64,000 nucleotides of DNA from Lethocerus indicus (taxonomy: Eukaryota > Arthropoda > Insecta > Hemiptera > Belostomatidae): the NCBI GenBank assembly GCA_019843655.1, contig JACDQD010000104.1, positions 7,502,001-7,566,000 of the forward strand, read 5' to 3'. A program made the position numbers and the translations under genes. Below the pieces are notes generated by a model. It made no database searches. It saw nothing but the letters and a program-made list of their open reading frames with translations, and was not told the origin of the DNA. Shown here piece after piece: positions 1 to 12,325 of the stretch. Within the stretch, counting starts at the first letter, position 1. Each line of letters begins with the position of its first letter.

Positions 1-49
1 GACACCTGTGTTAATGGATACAATTTAAAACACCAACTGTATTTTTCAG

Positions 50-707
50 GTACAACGGCGTTAAGTGAGACCACGCCCGAATCTGGTCTAACTTACAAGA
101 AGTGGAGCGAGGAAGAAGTGATGAGACGCCTGCAGAACACCGAGATAGGTCATGAAGGTGCCAGCGAGGCGCTCATAGCGGCATATTACAATGAGAGCAT
201 CGTTGAGGCAGAGCAGGACATCAATGGAGGAGCGGGAGGCGGTGGCATAGAGGCAGCCATAGCTGACGCACGCACAGTCTGCCCGCTATACAGGACCCAC
301 TTGCAGATGCAAAACTCCAAGTTCTATCTTGTATCTAAGGTATAAAAAATGAGGAAACATTATACTGTTTCACTGATTCCTGTCTTACAGTCCAAGAACA
401 GTTTCAAAACTGATCCATTCATGCATTAATTCTTACCACTGTAAAATCGATTGTGCAGGGTCAAGCAGGTGATGATGTAGACGCTATATTGGGTCGTTAC
501 AAGCCAATGACCCGCGAAGAGCGGAGTTATGTGACTTCGATCCAGCGCATGTTCTATCAGTTCGTTGCCCAGGGTCTTACCAACTACCAGGCGACCAAGA
601 CAGTCCTCCACGCAGATACAGGACTTGTCTCCTCTTTCAGAAGGCTCACCAACTGTGTTTTCTGGGACACTCACTTTCCTCACTACAACTTCTCACGCAT
701 CGATTAA
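50..707 (+). CDS. Cholinesterase-like adhesion protein, C-terminal two exons (neurotactin-like), 5' partial
   Basis: The coding parts are 50-339 and 459-707, and the gene continues to the left of the window. Exon 1 follows a tttttcag acceptor and starts with the last two bases of a split codon. It gives 96 whole codons up to the donor gtataa at 340. The 119-nt intron ends in gtgcag at 458, and exon 2 gives 82 codons and stops with TAA at 705-707. The joined 178 residues resemble the C-terminal part of the carboxylesterase/cholinesterase fold: a Cys-Pro step before a strand (VCPLYRTHLQ), then an acidic loop and AILGRYKPMTREER, then a helix ending FYQFVAQG, the place where esterases have their last helix. 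The tail FWDTHFPHYNFSRID and the lack of any catalytic-site signature here suit the catalytically dead adhesion members such as neurotactin, which is my preferred call from family recollection. Glutactin, a neuroligin or a true esterase remain possible because the catalytic region lies outside the window. Family confidence is moderate and the exact member is uncertain. Confidence 0.6.
340..458 (+). other. Intron of the neurotactin-like gene
   Basis: A short phase-0 GT-AG intron (gtataa to gtgcag) separates the two exons. The flanking codons join in frame as ...YLVSK/GQAGDD. Reading straight through meets a stop just after the donor. Confidence 0.75.
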
Positions 708-2730
708 AATAGGTAATTTAAGATATTTATTATCTACACAGTTTCAACTTTTGTTGCAGTTAGAGTTAGAACAGTGTTGGTGCCAATCTCTTGCATCTTC
801 AACAACCAATATTTGTAATTGCCTTACTGTAATAAGGAATGGGTATGGTTAGGACCAATTCAGTGATCCTTACTTTTCTTCTATTGATCATGAAAATTCT
901 AGAATAATAGATTCTCTGAAATATTTACATACTGTAGAATAATAATGCTTGAGAGCGTGTGTTATGTCTGATTATCTATTTGTTAGTCACAAATCTATAA
1001 TTGCTGACCAAAGCTTTTCATTAAAATCACTCAGTAATTTTATGCTTGAAGGATTAAGTTAGTGCATTCAATTTAATAAAAATTAGGTAAATAGGAGTTA
1101 TCAGTAGGTAATAAAATCTTGTTGAAGTTTTAGGAAAATATTTATTCTGTTTCATTATTATTAATTGCATTTTTTGTTTCTCATTTTAGGTTATGTATGG
1201 TGATATGTATGGAACATTATTTTGGAATGAACTTGCTCTCGTTTTCTCTCTATCTCTTTCTCCCTCTTAGCACAGTTTGGCGTACCGGTAATTTATATCG
1301 ATGGTACAAATTTATTTTCTTTCAATTTAGCTTCAATACTACTACTGAATGACAATGTCATGAGATGTCTGTCATTGAATTTTTTTTAAGAGGATTCATT
1401 CTTTAATATTTGTACATGTTCTGTGTTCAGTATAGTTGTCAGGTAATATTTAAACTATTATTATTATTATTATTAGGACCATTTTTTTATTATTGTGCAG
1501 CACATGTTGTTGAAAAAATCTTCAGTAGTTTTTTTATTGATGAAGAATAATATTCAGACGTTCACTGTTCTATCTGTGGAGGACTATACATAACATAGAG
1601 AATATTGCACAAGATGGAAGGTTTCATTTTTCTGAAAGACTGTAATATTTTCCGGAATTACTAATGTATAAATAGTTAATATTCAAATGGAAATGAGCTC
1701 ATTTTTATTCTTGAATGACTGAAATGTATTAAGTGCAAGAACTACATAACTGAACATAGGATGAGGCCATACTCTAATAAAATATTTATTATGAAAGAAT
1801 GAATTCTTTGGATGTAATATACTGTCTCGTTTGAACATAACACATTGTTGGATCAGAGAACACAGGGGATTGAAAAAATTAAAGGATATAATAACCACTG
1901 CTATGCTGCTATATATTGTGTGTTGTCAATGCTTTCCAGAGTACCTTTTAAATTTTATTTGCTCTGTAGTTTATATTGCACAAATGTGGGTAAAGAAAAA
2001 TAACTGTGGCATTTTTATATTCTGTAACTTATTTTATTTGTACGAATGAATTAGAATAATTAAATATCTCTGAGATTGTGCTCCTTCCCTTGTTAGATCA
2101 GGGTTTTCAACCTGTGCATATTGTTTTTGTGTTTGTATTTTCTGTTAGCACTTTTTTGGTTATTCATTATAATTACTGATTTGTTTTTATGATTAAAGTA
2201 AAGTGCCAAATTTCCAATTCATTTTTTCTAAACAAATGCAATACAAGAAGGAATTATTTAAAGAATTACAAAAAACATAATCTTTAAATTAAAGATTGTA
2301 ATTGGGTGAATGTAATTAATCTTGCAAAGATAAAAATTAATTCTTGCAATCCCCTTTGTTTTAAAATTAATGATTAATTATATTTACAATTTAGTATAAT
2401 AAAAGCATCAGTTTCTTTTTGCCGTATGGTTTGAACTGTAAAGTGGACAAACTGAAATTAAAAACAAAAAAGAACTGGATCGTTTTACGTTGTAATTGAA
2501 ATGATCAAGTAATGTAATATATTGAAGCCATTTTAAAATTAGGAGTATATAATTTAATCAGAATCAATATTGCATGAAAATGAAATAATGTGCCAATATT
2601 TCAGTCTGAAATGTATCCCTCAGAATTTATTAAAAAACACTTTAAAAAAGTTCAGATGCAATTAAATTATTTTAATTTTAATGTAACTTAATTATATAAC
2701 AAAACATGAAAACAAAACATGTTTTGAGTG

Positions 2731-2774
<44 letters not shown>

Positions 2775-5700
2775 TATATTAATATAAAAAAAAATTGAAA
2801 ATACTATTTAAAATTTAGATATTTTCTGCATTACTGAAATATTGTCCATATCAAATATGTATTAAAACATTTTGAAATGTTGCTTTTTTAAAATTTAGTG
2901 TGTGAAAAGATTACAAGAAACCAGTGCTATGATGCTTTGAAAAATACAATTTTGACAACCCCATAAACAGTAAATTTCAATGCAAAAAGAAATTAACATT
3001 TAATATTTATATATTTATGTTTACAATTTATAAAAATTATTTTCTTTTAAATAAAATAATCAGTATGGTTAATATTTCATTATTTTTAAGAAACTATAAA
3101 AAATTCAAATTGAATAATATTTAAATTAGAACAAAATAAATTGAAATTGAGTTGAGATTATAAAAATTTCACTTAGGCCTTTTTTATCAAATTCCAAATA
3201 TTTGGCAAGCTATATAAGTAAATATATACTTTGCCAAATTTGTCGTACTGTAAAGCTCAAGTATATTTCCCAATAATTCTTCAGTTGGTTTTTGACCTTG
3301 TTTAATGGTTCTAAAAAATATATATATGTATAAATAAATAATCCAGTTATCTTCTTTGTAATATAATAAATATATCAATACAAAAAAAATTAAAATATTT
3401 CCCCAACTAAAGCTATTTATTTGTGTTTTGACTTTCAACTTTTCTTTAATTATACATGGTTGAAAATTCCTGTATTAGTGACTATTTCTGTACGAATGGC
3501 TAGTATAAATAATAGTTAGTTAATTTTATGACAATAACAGAGTTTCAGTAAACAAATATTTACATTCCACACAAGCCAATTAATCAATTACAGTCACTTA
3601 TGGTGATTACTTATTGTAAAGCCATCAGTATTTAGACAGGCTCTGTGTGTTATTAATCAACATTAGCAGTGCAATATTTTGGTTCGAAATTGGAATACAC
3701 AGATTTTTTGTTTACAATAAAATACAAGTTTAATTTTCTTATTTTAGCACATTTGTTTTTAATTTTCTTATAGTGTTTATCAGACAAATTGCTATGTTAA
3801 TTATGATGCCAACGAAAATTCAGCCTTGTAACTTTATGTGGATGCATACCACACATAACTTCCCAGTCTTAAGGCCAAATGATACATTAATAAATGATCT
3901 GTCTGTTACTGAAAATAAAGCGTATTTTGAAAAATTTATCTTCTACTTCTATGGTCTGATAAGCTGATCCATTCGTTGCACAACCCTGTATATCGCATAT
4001 GTTCTTTTAACCAGATATTAGTCCTGAATACAATTTTATTTCTGCACCTTTATTCTACTTCCTATATTTAAACACTTTTTACTATGTATTATTGTTTATG
4101 ACGAATGGCCAATTAAAAAAACAAACATTAATTCCAGATATATATGGGCTAATCCATCATTCAAATGATGGTTGATTTATGTATTTATTTAATTCAAATT
4201 TGCAATTGGAGATGAAATGACGATGAATTGTGATCATGCAGCCATATAGCAGAGGTGTACAGTATACCATAAACATGGTGTACCAATTAATTTGGGTTTC
4301 AGCTCTGCTGCCATTGTGGTTTTTTGTCCAATTGCAATTTTAATAGACCTGTAGTAGTTAACTAATTCTAGTAACTCATTAGGTTTTGCCCTTTTTTTGT
4401 TGAATTAAAAAACTATCTTCATTAATACCACATATTAGAAGAATTATTTAAGTGGCCAATAAGACTAAATGTGTTTTTAAGACTAATTCAAGGTGATATT
4501 TTTCTATACACCATATGGGGCGTGCTACTGCAGTTTTTTGTAAATCTCCAAAGAAAAATGTAGATTTTTTGTGGAGGCAAAAAAATACGAAAGAAATATG
4601 TGTATAAAATGTTTGGAATACTTTTCATGTGTACATTTTTTAAATGTTAAAACACTGTTTGTAACAAAATCGCAATTGTATTTTGTACAAATGTAGAATC
4701 TAGTTTTTTGTAACGTGTTTATATGCTTGTAATAAAAAAAAGGATTTGATAGTAACTTATTTAGTATATCGATTTATTAATTTATTTATTTTGTTTTATA
4801 TATTGTAATGTTTTTAATGAGTCGGGTGAAAACCTTTTTAGTTATTAAGGTAATTTTATATTGTTGCCGTATATGTATAATGACAATTTGTAAAAATTAA
4901 GTGTCACATTTAAGATCGTCTACTGTGACGTGAAATCTAGGCCAAAATAAATTTTTTTTAATGGGGTAATTTGTTATTATTTTACCCACTCTACCCTCAT
5001 TGTTGTACCCATATTTGTTATGGGTACTATCAACTTAAATTTGCAAATAAATAAAAATCTAGGCTGCTACTTGAAACTTTTCATCCAACCTTTTTTCTTT
5101 ACCCAAATATCCACCTCAATTTATTTGCTCCTTATCCTAGGTCTACCTACCCTAGGTACCAATTGTATTGGAAAAGGTAGCATGTATATATCTGCAAATT
5201 CAATCCACAGTGGAGAACCAACTAAATTTTCATTCAGTTGCAAATTACAAGTGAATCATCTTCTGGTATTTCTTTTTCCCCAACCAATATGTTACTGTTC
5301 TGTTATACTTTCAGTGCTCTGAACAAGCTTGTACAATAGTGGGAGGGATCCATTTAATGATGGTACGGTTTAGTGTGTTCTGTTCTCTCTGATCAATTCT
5401 ATTGCTATCTAATAACATTCATAATAACGTATTACTTCATAGGATCACCATGATGATGGTGTCCTGAACAGGGAAAAGGTCAATGTCTTGGTAAATTGTT
5501 TAAGGACTTTAAGATAGTACACACTGTTAACAAACTAAAATATACCAGCAATGCAGCCAGTAGCCTGAAGAAGAAGATAAGTGAAATTGGGGAAAAAAAA
5601 GAATAAGGCCAACAGACTTGGGTCATTAAATAAATAAGAAGGAATGTATGGGTTTCTTGATAGTAAAACCAACAGACAAACTTATTGCTTGTCAGTCTGG

Positions 5701-5990
5701 AAATAGGCCAGTTAGAAACTTGGTGATAAAAATGTATACACAATGGACTTGTGGACCAGCATATTAGCTGAAATAATGAGGCATGTATGAAGTACATTAT
5801 GTATTAAAGTTATACACAAAACTCGACACTAGTGTACAAAATAGTAACACAATTTGCCAATATAGTCCATTATTCACTTTTTACTTAGTTTGAAATTTAT
5901 GCTTACATTACGATGTAAGAATACACCCTTGTATACAATAGAACATAATTACAAACTATTTTCATTGACACTTGACATTTTTTAATTATT
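708..5990. other. AT-rich 3' flank and probable 3' UTR of the neurotactin-like gene
   Basis: About 5.3 kb with no supportable coding exon. Candidate plus-strand AATAAA signals occur at 1075-1080 and 1110-1115, and again near 4731-4736, so the 3' UTR could be short (about 0.4 kb) or long (about 4 kb). The sequence cannot decide. A long (AT)n tract lies at 2732-2770 and an (ATT)n run near 1457-1475. The open frames here are short, AT-driven and resemble nothing I know. Confidence 0.5.
2732..2770. repeat. (AT)n microsatellite
   Basis: About 39 bp of uninterrupted alternating TA, followed by more AT-only sequence to about 2790. It lies in the AT-rich flank of the first gene. Confidence 0.95.
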
Positions 5991-6264
5991 AGTTAATACT
6001 TAATATGATGATATTGTTCTAGTTTGATACCAACATTTGTAGCACTGAAATATATTGCTAATACGGTATAAAATAGTAGTAATGTAGAATTACGGTGTCT
6101 TGAAAAACCAAAAATTTGTTGATCATTCTTTAAAAATACAAATGATTTCTTAATCAAAAATTTCCAGGGAAAGTAAATCCCCTTGAGGTCTGTATTGTAT
6201 TGTATAAAAACACCACCCAAAAATTGTGATAACTTCTTCGATACAGATCCAAAAAGCAATATAT

Positions 6265-6270
6265 TTTAAT
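6265..6270 (-). terminator. Candidate poly(A) signal for SmE (ATTAAA)
   Basis: On the minus strand ATTAAA lies about 380 nt after the SmE stop. I saw no AATAAA on this strand between it and the stop. A cleavage site near 6250 would give a 3' UTR of about 400 nt. This is inferred from the hexamer only. Confidence 0.3.
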
Positions 6271-6649
6271 GCTTAAAATACTGGCACTAATATGGAACTG
6301 ATACTGATTGTACATTTACAAAATGTTTGATTCTTGATACACATGTCCTTTTTTAAAAAGTAATTCTATATATATATACATTAACTAAACATTCACCGTT
6401 GCTAAATAATGACACTGAGAGAAAATATGACAGTATGGCCTCCAGAATGAAATTTGGAACCTTTACAAATGATTTTTAAAATACCGAGCCAAAATTATTG
6501 GGATACAGAATGCACATAGTAAAGATGACATCAAAAAGGAACACTGGCTCATTGGTTTCCATTAAACTTTCGGTATTTTGTGTAGAAAGTTGAAACCTGA
6601 GCTACACTAAGTCCTGGAACCCTATTCCGGCAGAGAAGTTTAGCAGAAA

Positions 6650-6940
6650 TTAGGATTCCATCGCTTGAGGGTTAACGTTTTGAATAAGCGTTATGTTGTC
6701 TCCTTTCATCATGATCCTGCCCAAAGGCCGTCTGTTCTTCGTTTTCAAGTTGTACTCCTCGGCGTCGTCGAGGACAAGGTTCATGTACTCGTCGAAACCG
6801 ACAATGTGGCCCTCGATGCGAAGATTGACGTTCTCGTAGAGCCAAACCTGGACACGGGACCTGTTCTGCAGATACCTGAATATAAGGTTGATGGGCTGTA
6901 CCATCACCTTCTGGATTTTTTGCGGACCTTTGTACGACAT
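6650..6940 (-). CDS. SNRPE: Small nuclear ribonucleoprotein E (SmE), spliceosomal core protein
   Basis: Encodes a 96-residue protein in one uninterrupted frame, from ATG at 6940-6938 to TAA at 6652-6650. SmE is one of seven Sm proteins that form the heteroheptameric ring around the uridine-rich Sm site of U1, U2, U4 and U5 snRNAs; it works with SmF and SmG in assembly. The family hallmark [19 protein letters not shown] is at residues 11-29. The Sm1 motif holds G48-F49-D50, M53-N54 and the acidic LDDAEE (57-62). The Sm2 motif is around G74-R75-I76 with the K79-G80-D81-N82 turn that contacts RNA. Length fits the family (about 92 residues in animals), with a few extra C-terminal residues. No intron interrupts the gene, so an intronless native gene or an expressed retrocopy are both possible. 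The intact frame and lack of damage favour function. The antisense frame at 6665-6982 is a shadow of this gene. Confidence 0.96.
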   Translation of the reverse strand: MSYKGPQKIQKVMVQPINLIFRYLQNRSRVQVWLYENVNLRIEGHIVGFDEYMNLVLDDAEEYNLKTKNRRPLGRIMMKGDNITLIQNVNPQAMES

Positions 6941-7522
6941 TTTGGTGAATACAAAATTAACGTTTTGAGTCTAGAAAATTGACTGAGCACTTAACTACAC
7001 GGGCGATTATAAGGACGTTAAAGAACGGTTATAGTAAACAGTGGAAACAACGCCGGACGAGCGCGTGACGAAGCCATAGAGGTATGCTACTTATCCAACA
7101 TACTCAGCAGATTTATAATATTACCAAATTATTTCTCCAACTCGTATTAAGCGTAAATATTAATTGCTAAATAGATTCAAAACCTCGAAGGAATATAGAT
7201 TTACAGTGTCTATAAAAATATTGTTTTGCTTATAGACTATACAGGAAAATATATTTGATTGGTTGATTTCCGTAACCATCTCATTAGCACTTTTTTAGCG
7301 CCTCATTTTTAATATATAATATTCATTCTTAGATTGCGTGTTGTATCTTCAATTCATCAATTTTTATACACAATAGATTAATGTTCTACAGCAACTCCAT
7401 AAAATACGCGATTTGATTGGTTGAAATATGACCTGACTCCACCGCCATTGTGCACATTTTTGTTAGTAAGAAATAACTTTACTTAGCAATTTTTAAATAA
7501 CGATGGATCCATTTTCCGGAGG

Positions 7523-7557
7523 ATCGTGTATCGTGTATCGTGTATCGTATATCGTGT
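7523..7557. repeat. Short tandem repeat, unit atcgtgt
   Basis: Four to five near-perfect copies of a seven-base unit follow a short plus-strand ORF start (ATG at 7503) about 560 bp upstream of the SmE start codon. It may lie in a divergent 5' leader. Confidence 0.8.
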
Positions 7558-7789
7558 GTACGCTATAGTACATTCAATGCGGGCCTTTTAAGTGAATAAT
7601 TAAAAAGGTGCTACTTTTCGTGCAAAAGTTGAACAAAGCCCGGCAGGTGGGGAGCAGGATTTCAGCTTCAGAAAAGCTGCTTACACCTTTATCAACCTTA
7701 TGTAATAATATAACTGTTAATATTTCTTTATAATATTATATCTATTATCTCAATACATAAATTAAATTATTTATAATTTATTTTTACAG

Positions 7790-7827
7790 GTAGTGAAATG
7801 GAGGGTCACATTTGCTTTCTTCCAAGG
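7790..7827 (+). other. Possible small plus-strand exon
   Basis: A strong acceptor (tatttttacag, AG at 7788-7789) and a usable donor (aag/gtatgc at 7828) bound 38 bp that contain ATGGAGGG. A candidate upstream donor (ggcag/gtgggg near 7644) would join to it. No following exon was found, so this could be a non-coding transcript running divergently from SmE, or chance. Confidence 0.2.
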
Positions 7828-8788
7828 TATGCTCACTTCAAAAATATATTATAGAATGTAAGGCGTTTTCATGTATTTGATTTTCTTCGGGAAAAAGGAT
7901 ATTTCCAGAACAATAATTTGCTACAGCATGATGGCAAGTTATTATATTATAGAAATATTTATTGTTATCACACATTAATGGTGGTGGGCCAGATGACTAA
8001 CAAAAATAAATTAACGTTTTTATTTTTTCAAGGCTATACTGTTAAAATAATTTCTTAAACATTAAGTAAGTGATAAAGGATAAATGTAATTGAATGGAAA
8101 TAACTTATACCTTGAAAATGATGGTTTCTTAGATGTGCAACTGATCATTTCCCTAATTTTAAACTATACTCCTCATACTAATTCTAAAATGAGATGGTAA
8201 AATTTTTGATAGGACATTATCATTCAATATAAGATAATGCACATTGTAATAATATGATTTAAAAATATCAGATAAAAAATTGTTAGGTGACATCAGTTTT
8301 GTAGTACACATTATGATATTTTTGTTTGACCACTATGAGTAAATATGACAACTCAAATTTTGGGTTACATTGTTAGAACAATGTTCTAAAGTAACTGAAG
8401 TTGGATTTGTGTAATTCAAATACCCCAACTCCAACTTTCATGCATTCTCCTTACAAGAAAAAGATTATTTAGGCTAAACTTAGAGCTATTAACATTCTGT
8501 ATGAAATGTATACAATAAGTAAGAAGGAATTTAGAAAGTTTGAAAGGAAATGAAGTTTTAGGTGAACATTTTTAGTGATTACTTTCCCTTTTGTATCTCT
8601 CTCAACTCTGACAAATATTTTTCAATATTTTATCAAGTAAACCACCAAACCTTCCTATGAACATATTAAATAACATTTATTAGAATCCTTGAGATAGAGG
8701 TGTTAATATAGCTTTGAGTTTAATTTGTTTTATTCTTGGCAAATTTAGAGTCATATTCATTTGCATAAACAGGAATATATGTGTATAA

Positions 8789-8839
8789 ATAGATAGATGG
8801 ATAAATAGGTAGATAGATAGACAGATAGATAGGTAGATA
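8789..8839. repeat. (AGAT)n microsatellite, imperfect
   Basis: About 50 bp of agat/agac/aggt four-base units with a few substitutions. Confidence 0.85.
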
Positions 8840-11800
8840 CACATTGTTATATTCAAAAATGGTTAAAAAAAAATCATTTCATAATTCCTTTCCTTAGACC
8901 CTTTTGTGTATTGAAAAAAATTTAAACTATGACACTCTTATCTAGATTTAGGAAACAACCATTTAGCAGAACAAATGCTGAGTACAAAATGAAGGTCTGT
9001 TAATTGTTAGAATGCTTATTATCCTTTGTTTGTTCTTTTTCCTCTTGTATAGAAAAAAATAGACTGCTGTTATCCATTATACACTTGGAATGGTCATTAC
9101 TGAATTTTAAAGCAGAACTTAATAATTCACATAGCATTGGTGTATTTTGTAATTGCTTTATATTTATTTGCTGTGTTGGTTTATATTTGATTGTATTTAT
9201 TATTTTCCTTTCCTATTTCCTTTTGAACCTACGTATAGCTAGTCTATTTATTTAGGTATTCAAGAAGGACTATATATTACTAGTAGGTATTTTAAGTAAA
9301 GGAAACAGGGAAGAGGTAGAATGTTTAAGAAATGTCAATTGTTTCACTGGCACAGTTTCATTATAAGTAAACACTTGCTTTATGACAGAACAGAAAATTA
9401 GGAACAGTTAAGGAACTCTTTGATAAATATTTAATACTTGCGTTACATTTTATGTAGCTGTTGTGGGTATACAAAAACATCAAACAATTGTTTAAAATTA
9501 AAATATTTTTTAATTACTGAAATTACAAATAACAAATCATACTTGTATGTTGTCAATATAGAAAATGTGACTATAGAATTAAATAGTTTTGTTCACCAAG
9601 AACTATATAAAAGTTCTGCTTCGTGTAATTATTTTCTTTAGTTATATTCCATACATACATTATCAATATTTAACACTTTTCTGATCAGAATGTTTTTTTC
9701 CAATGTTCAATAAACCATATAAATGTTTGTATAATTTAGACTCTCCTATTCATTTATACAACATTGTTTTTTCATTTCGGTCTGTTATATAATTATTTCT
9801 GTAGGAAAAACAAATAGATGTTAGTATAATAAAATAACAAACATAAAAAAATACATCAACCAAGAATATCCTTCTTAAACATTCATTTAAAATTAAATTA
9901 CTGTAGTTAAACTTAAAGAATTTAAAAAGATCTTAATTATTTAGAAGTCTAAAAACAATATTAATCTTGATGCAATTTGAGTTGTCAGTATAATGTGGCA
10001 GAACGTGTTCTAAGTTTAAGCCACAAAAAAGTGTTTTTGTACCTGGAAGATATTAGCCACCCATCCATTAACGATTGCCTAAACAAGATCACACTGTAAC
10101 GATTTAAACTTCATTACCAATCCAATATAGAAGCATAAAAAAATTGATGTTTCAACACTTCAATGAGTACATGAGTACAAGTGACCTCAGAACAAACTTG
10201 ATGTTCAATTTGATCATATAAAATTTCCAAGGCTTGGCATTATTTTGGAGGCTTAAACAAAATTTGAGTTTCCTTTCTGAATATACAATTTTTATTATAT
10301 GTGATTATGTGTAATCATTGGATCATTGGATGCATGATGGTATTCTTGATGAAATGATTGGCTTTAGCAATGACCTGAATCTAAAATCAAATTCCTGACT
10401 GCTAATTGCTTTGTTTTCATAAGTGAAAAATATATCTTAGAATTTGTACTTTCAAGTTCTTCTGATATATGGCTAAAATTAATTATGAAATAAAGTGTTT
10501 GATGGTAGAAATAGAAGTTAATAGTCTATCTGTTTTTGTATTTTCCTCTCAATACAAAACTGTATTGGTAAATTGGTAGGTTTTGGCAATTTACCAATGT
10601 CAGTAGCATTCTGTTCATAATGGAGTACTATTCACTGCCTGTGATCTGGTGATGAAGACACATGCTATGGAATTATTCCGGTGTTGTTCTCAATCAGTAT
10701 CCCAAATGTGTCTCTTATTAATAGATTGCTAGAGAGGGGGGCAAACAACTGAAACTGGTTTAGAATAAAACCAAAATGTGAAAGCCAGAGGGGCAATAAT
10801 TAAAAAAAAGTAAGCTATCGTTGTTTTATTTTTATTTATTACTTTCATCAGTTACTTTATTACTGCCTGAACTTATTTTCACCAATGCAAATTCCATATT
10901 GTAATTTATAATTTTATTAAAGGAATTGGGATACATTGAAATCTTAGAGTTGACAATTATTGAATCTGTAACAACAAAATATTCAGTAGCCTACCAGCCA
11001 TATAGAACAAGTTCTGCTTCATTTACTTATAAAATTAAGCTATTTGAACATTTCATAGAATAAAATAAAATACTTTCTGTAATGAAGTATAATAGTGCAT
11101 CAATTCATTTAAATAAAATACGAATTATTTACACATCATGTGGTTATAATTTTTAAATTGCAAATATTCCTTATTCTTTACATATACCAACAATATTCTC
11201 AAGAATATATATATTTACATTTACAGCTCTAATTTAAAGTATATAATGTTGACTGCATTTGTAATGTTTTGTCATTTTTTGTTTAAACAAATGACATTTT
11301 TTTATTCAGCGGGACCTATTTTAGAAAACAAGAGTTCTTGGTATTTGCAAACAATTACTGTTGTATCTACTCCAGTATATAAAACAAAGTTGTGTAATAA
11401 AGTAAACATGTAATAATGTTACAACTTTTTAATCCTTTAAGAGAAAACTTCACTTAAGAATTTTTAATTTATGAAGTACTTTGGACTGCAAATTTTTCCT
11501 ATATTTTTATTGTTTTGAAGTAATAAAAATCAAGGAATGAAAGGTTAATAGAGGGAGAAAAGCTGGACTGTATTTTTACTTTTATTATTTAAGTCCTCTT
11601 TCAAACTACATATCATACATAAATTTCTCTTTTAAACTTCACATTTATAATAATCATGTCATAAATAATAAGGAAATGGAGTGGAAACAGTAATTGGTTA
11701 GAATTACCAACATTTCTTGAACCATCTATTAACTTTTATAAACACAATTAATCATATTCTCACTGTGCTTGAAAGTTCAAAGTTATTTTGGTCCTTAAAG

Positions 11801-12138
11801 TCCCCCATTAAGAATTATTCAGCCGAATATAGAAAAAATTCGATTAAAATATAATCTACCTTATGTTCAGTTCTGAAGAAATTTTTACACAAAGTTTTGT
11901 ATACTTCAATGCATTTTGTTTCCTCGCTTTCCTTTTACAATTTATCATATTTAAACTTAACAAGAAAAAAAATCACTACAGATTCTACTCATGAAAGTTC
12001 TTCTCATATGTTTCTTCCGCGTTGATGGTATTATTTACAAAGGGCGCCGTTCTCCCACTCTCTCTCACTCGTCGGCCAGATTTTCTCGTTTGAGATCTTT
12101 GAGAGTCTTGTTTTATCGTTATATGTTTTTTCTTTTGT

Positions 12139-12144
12139 TTTATT
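12139..12144 (-). terminator. Candidate poly(A) signal for Beadex/LMO (AATAAA)
   Basis: On the minus strand AATAAA lies 74 nt after the Beadex stop codon. Further AT-rich sequence and other possible signals follow, so longer 3' UTR forms are likely too. Confidence 0.4.
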
Positions 12145-12217
12145 ACAAATTAACAAAAACCGTATTCAGTTTATTACTGTTTGTCAGTTTAATCGTTTGA
12201 ACGGCGGCGTACTGCTA

Positions 12218-12325
12218 TCAGCTGTTTGACGCCTTCAGCGATGTCTGATGGTGGGACATGTTGTTGTTTAAATCCCCTGAGGATCCCGTACTACTTCTGA
12301 CCGGGTTCTGGAGTACGGGCGACGA
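12218..12325 (-). CDS. Bx: Beadex coding exon 5 (C-terminal tail and stop)
   Basis: The acceptor is ttgttttgtttcag, with a long pyrimidine/T tract. It encodes 35 residues starting [12 protein letters not shown] and ending LKASNS, then TGA at 12220-12218. It joins exon 4 in phase 0. The Ser/Thr/Asn-rich tail suits LMO proteins, whose tails after LIM2 are variable. Assigned from splice signals and frame rather than from strong similarity. Confidence 0.78.
   Translation of the reverse strand, partial: SSPVLQNPVRSSTGSSGDLNNNMSHHQTSLKASNS

Larger units (their letters stand above)
6990..12130. other. AT-rich intergenic region between SmE and Beadex
   Basis: About 5 kb lying upstream of SmE and downstream of Beadex. 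It holds a seven-base tandem repeat at 7523-7557, an AGAT-type microsatellite at about 8789-8839, and a possible small plus-strand exon at 7790-7827. The rest is A/T-rich with poly(A)/poly(T) runs and short open frames that look random. The right end (roughly 11.9-12.2 kb) should hold the Beadex 3' UTR. Confidence 0.5.

Noticed and set aside
6665..6982. Plus-strand frame of 105 codons opposite SmE
   Set aside because: It is the antisense shadow of the conserved SmE coding sequence.
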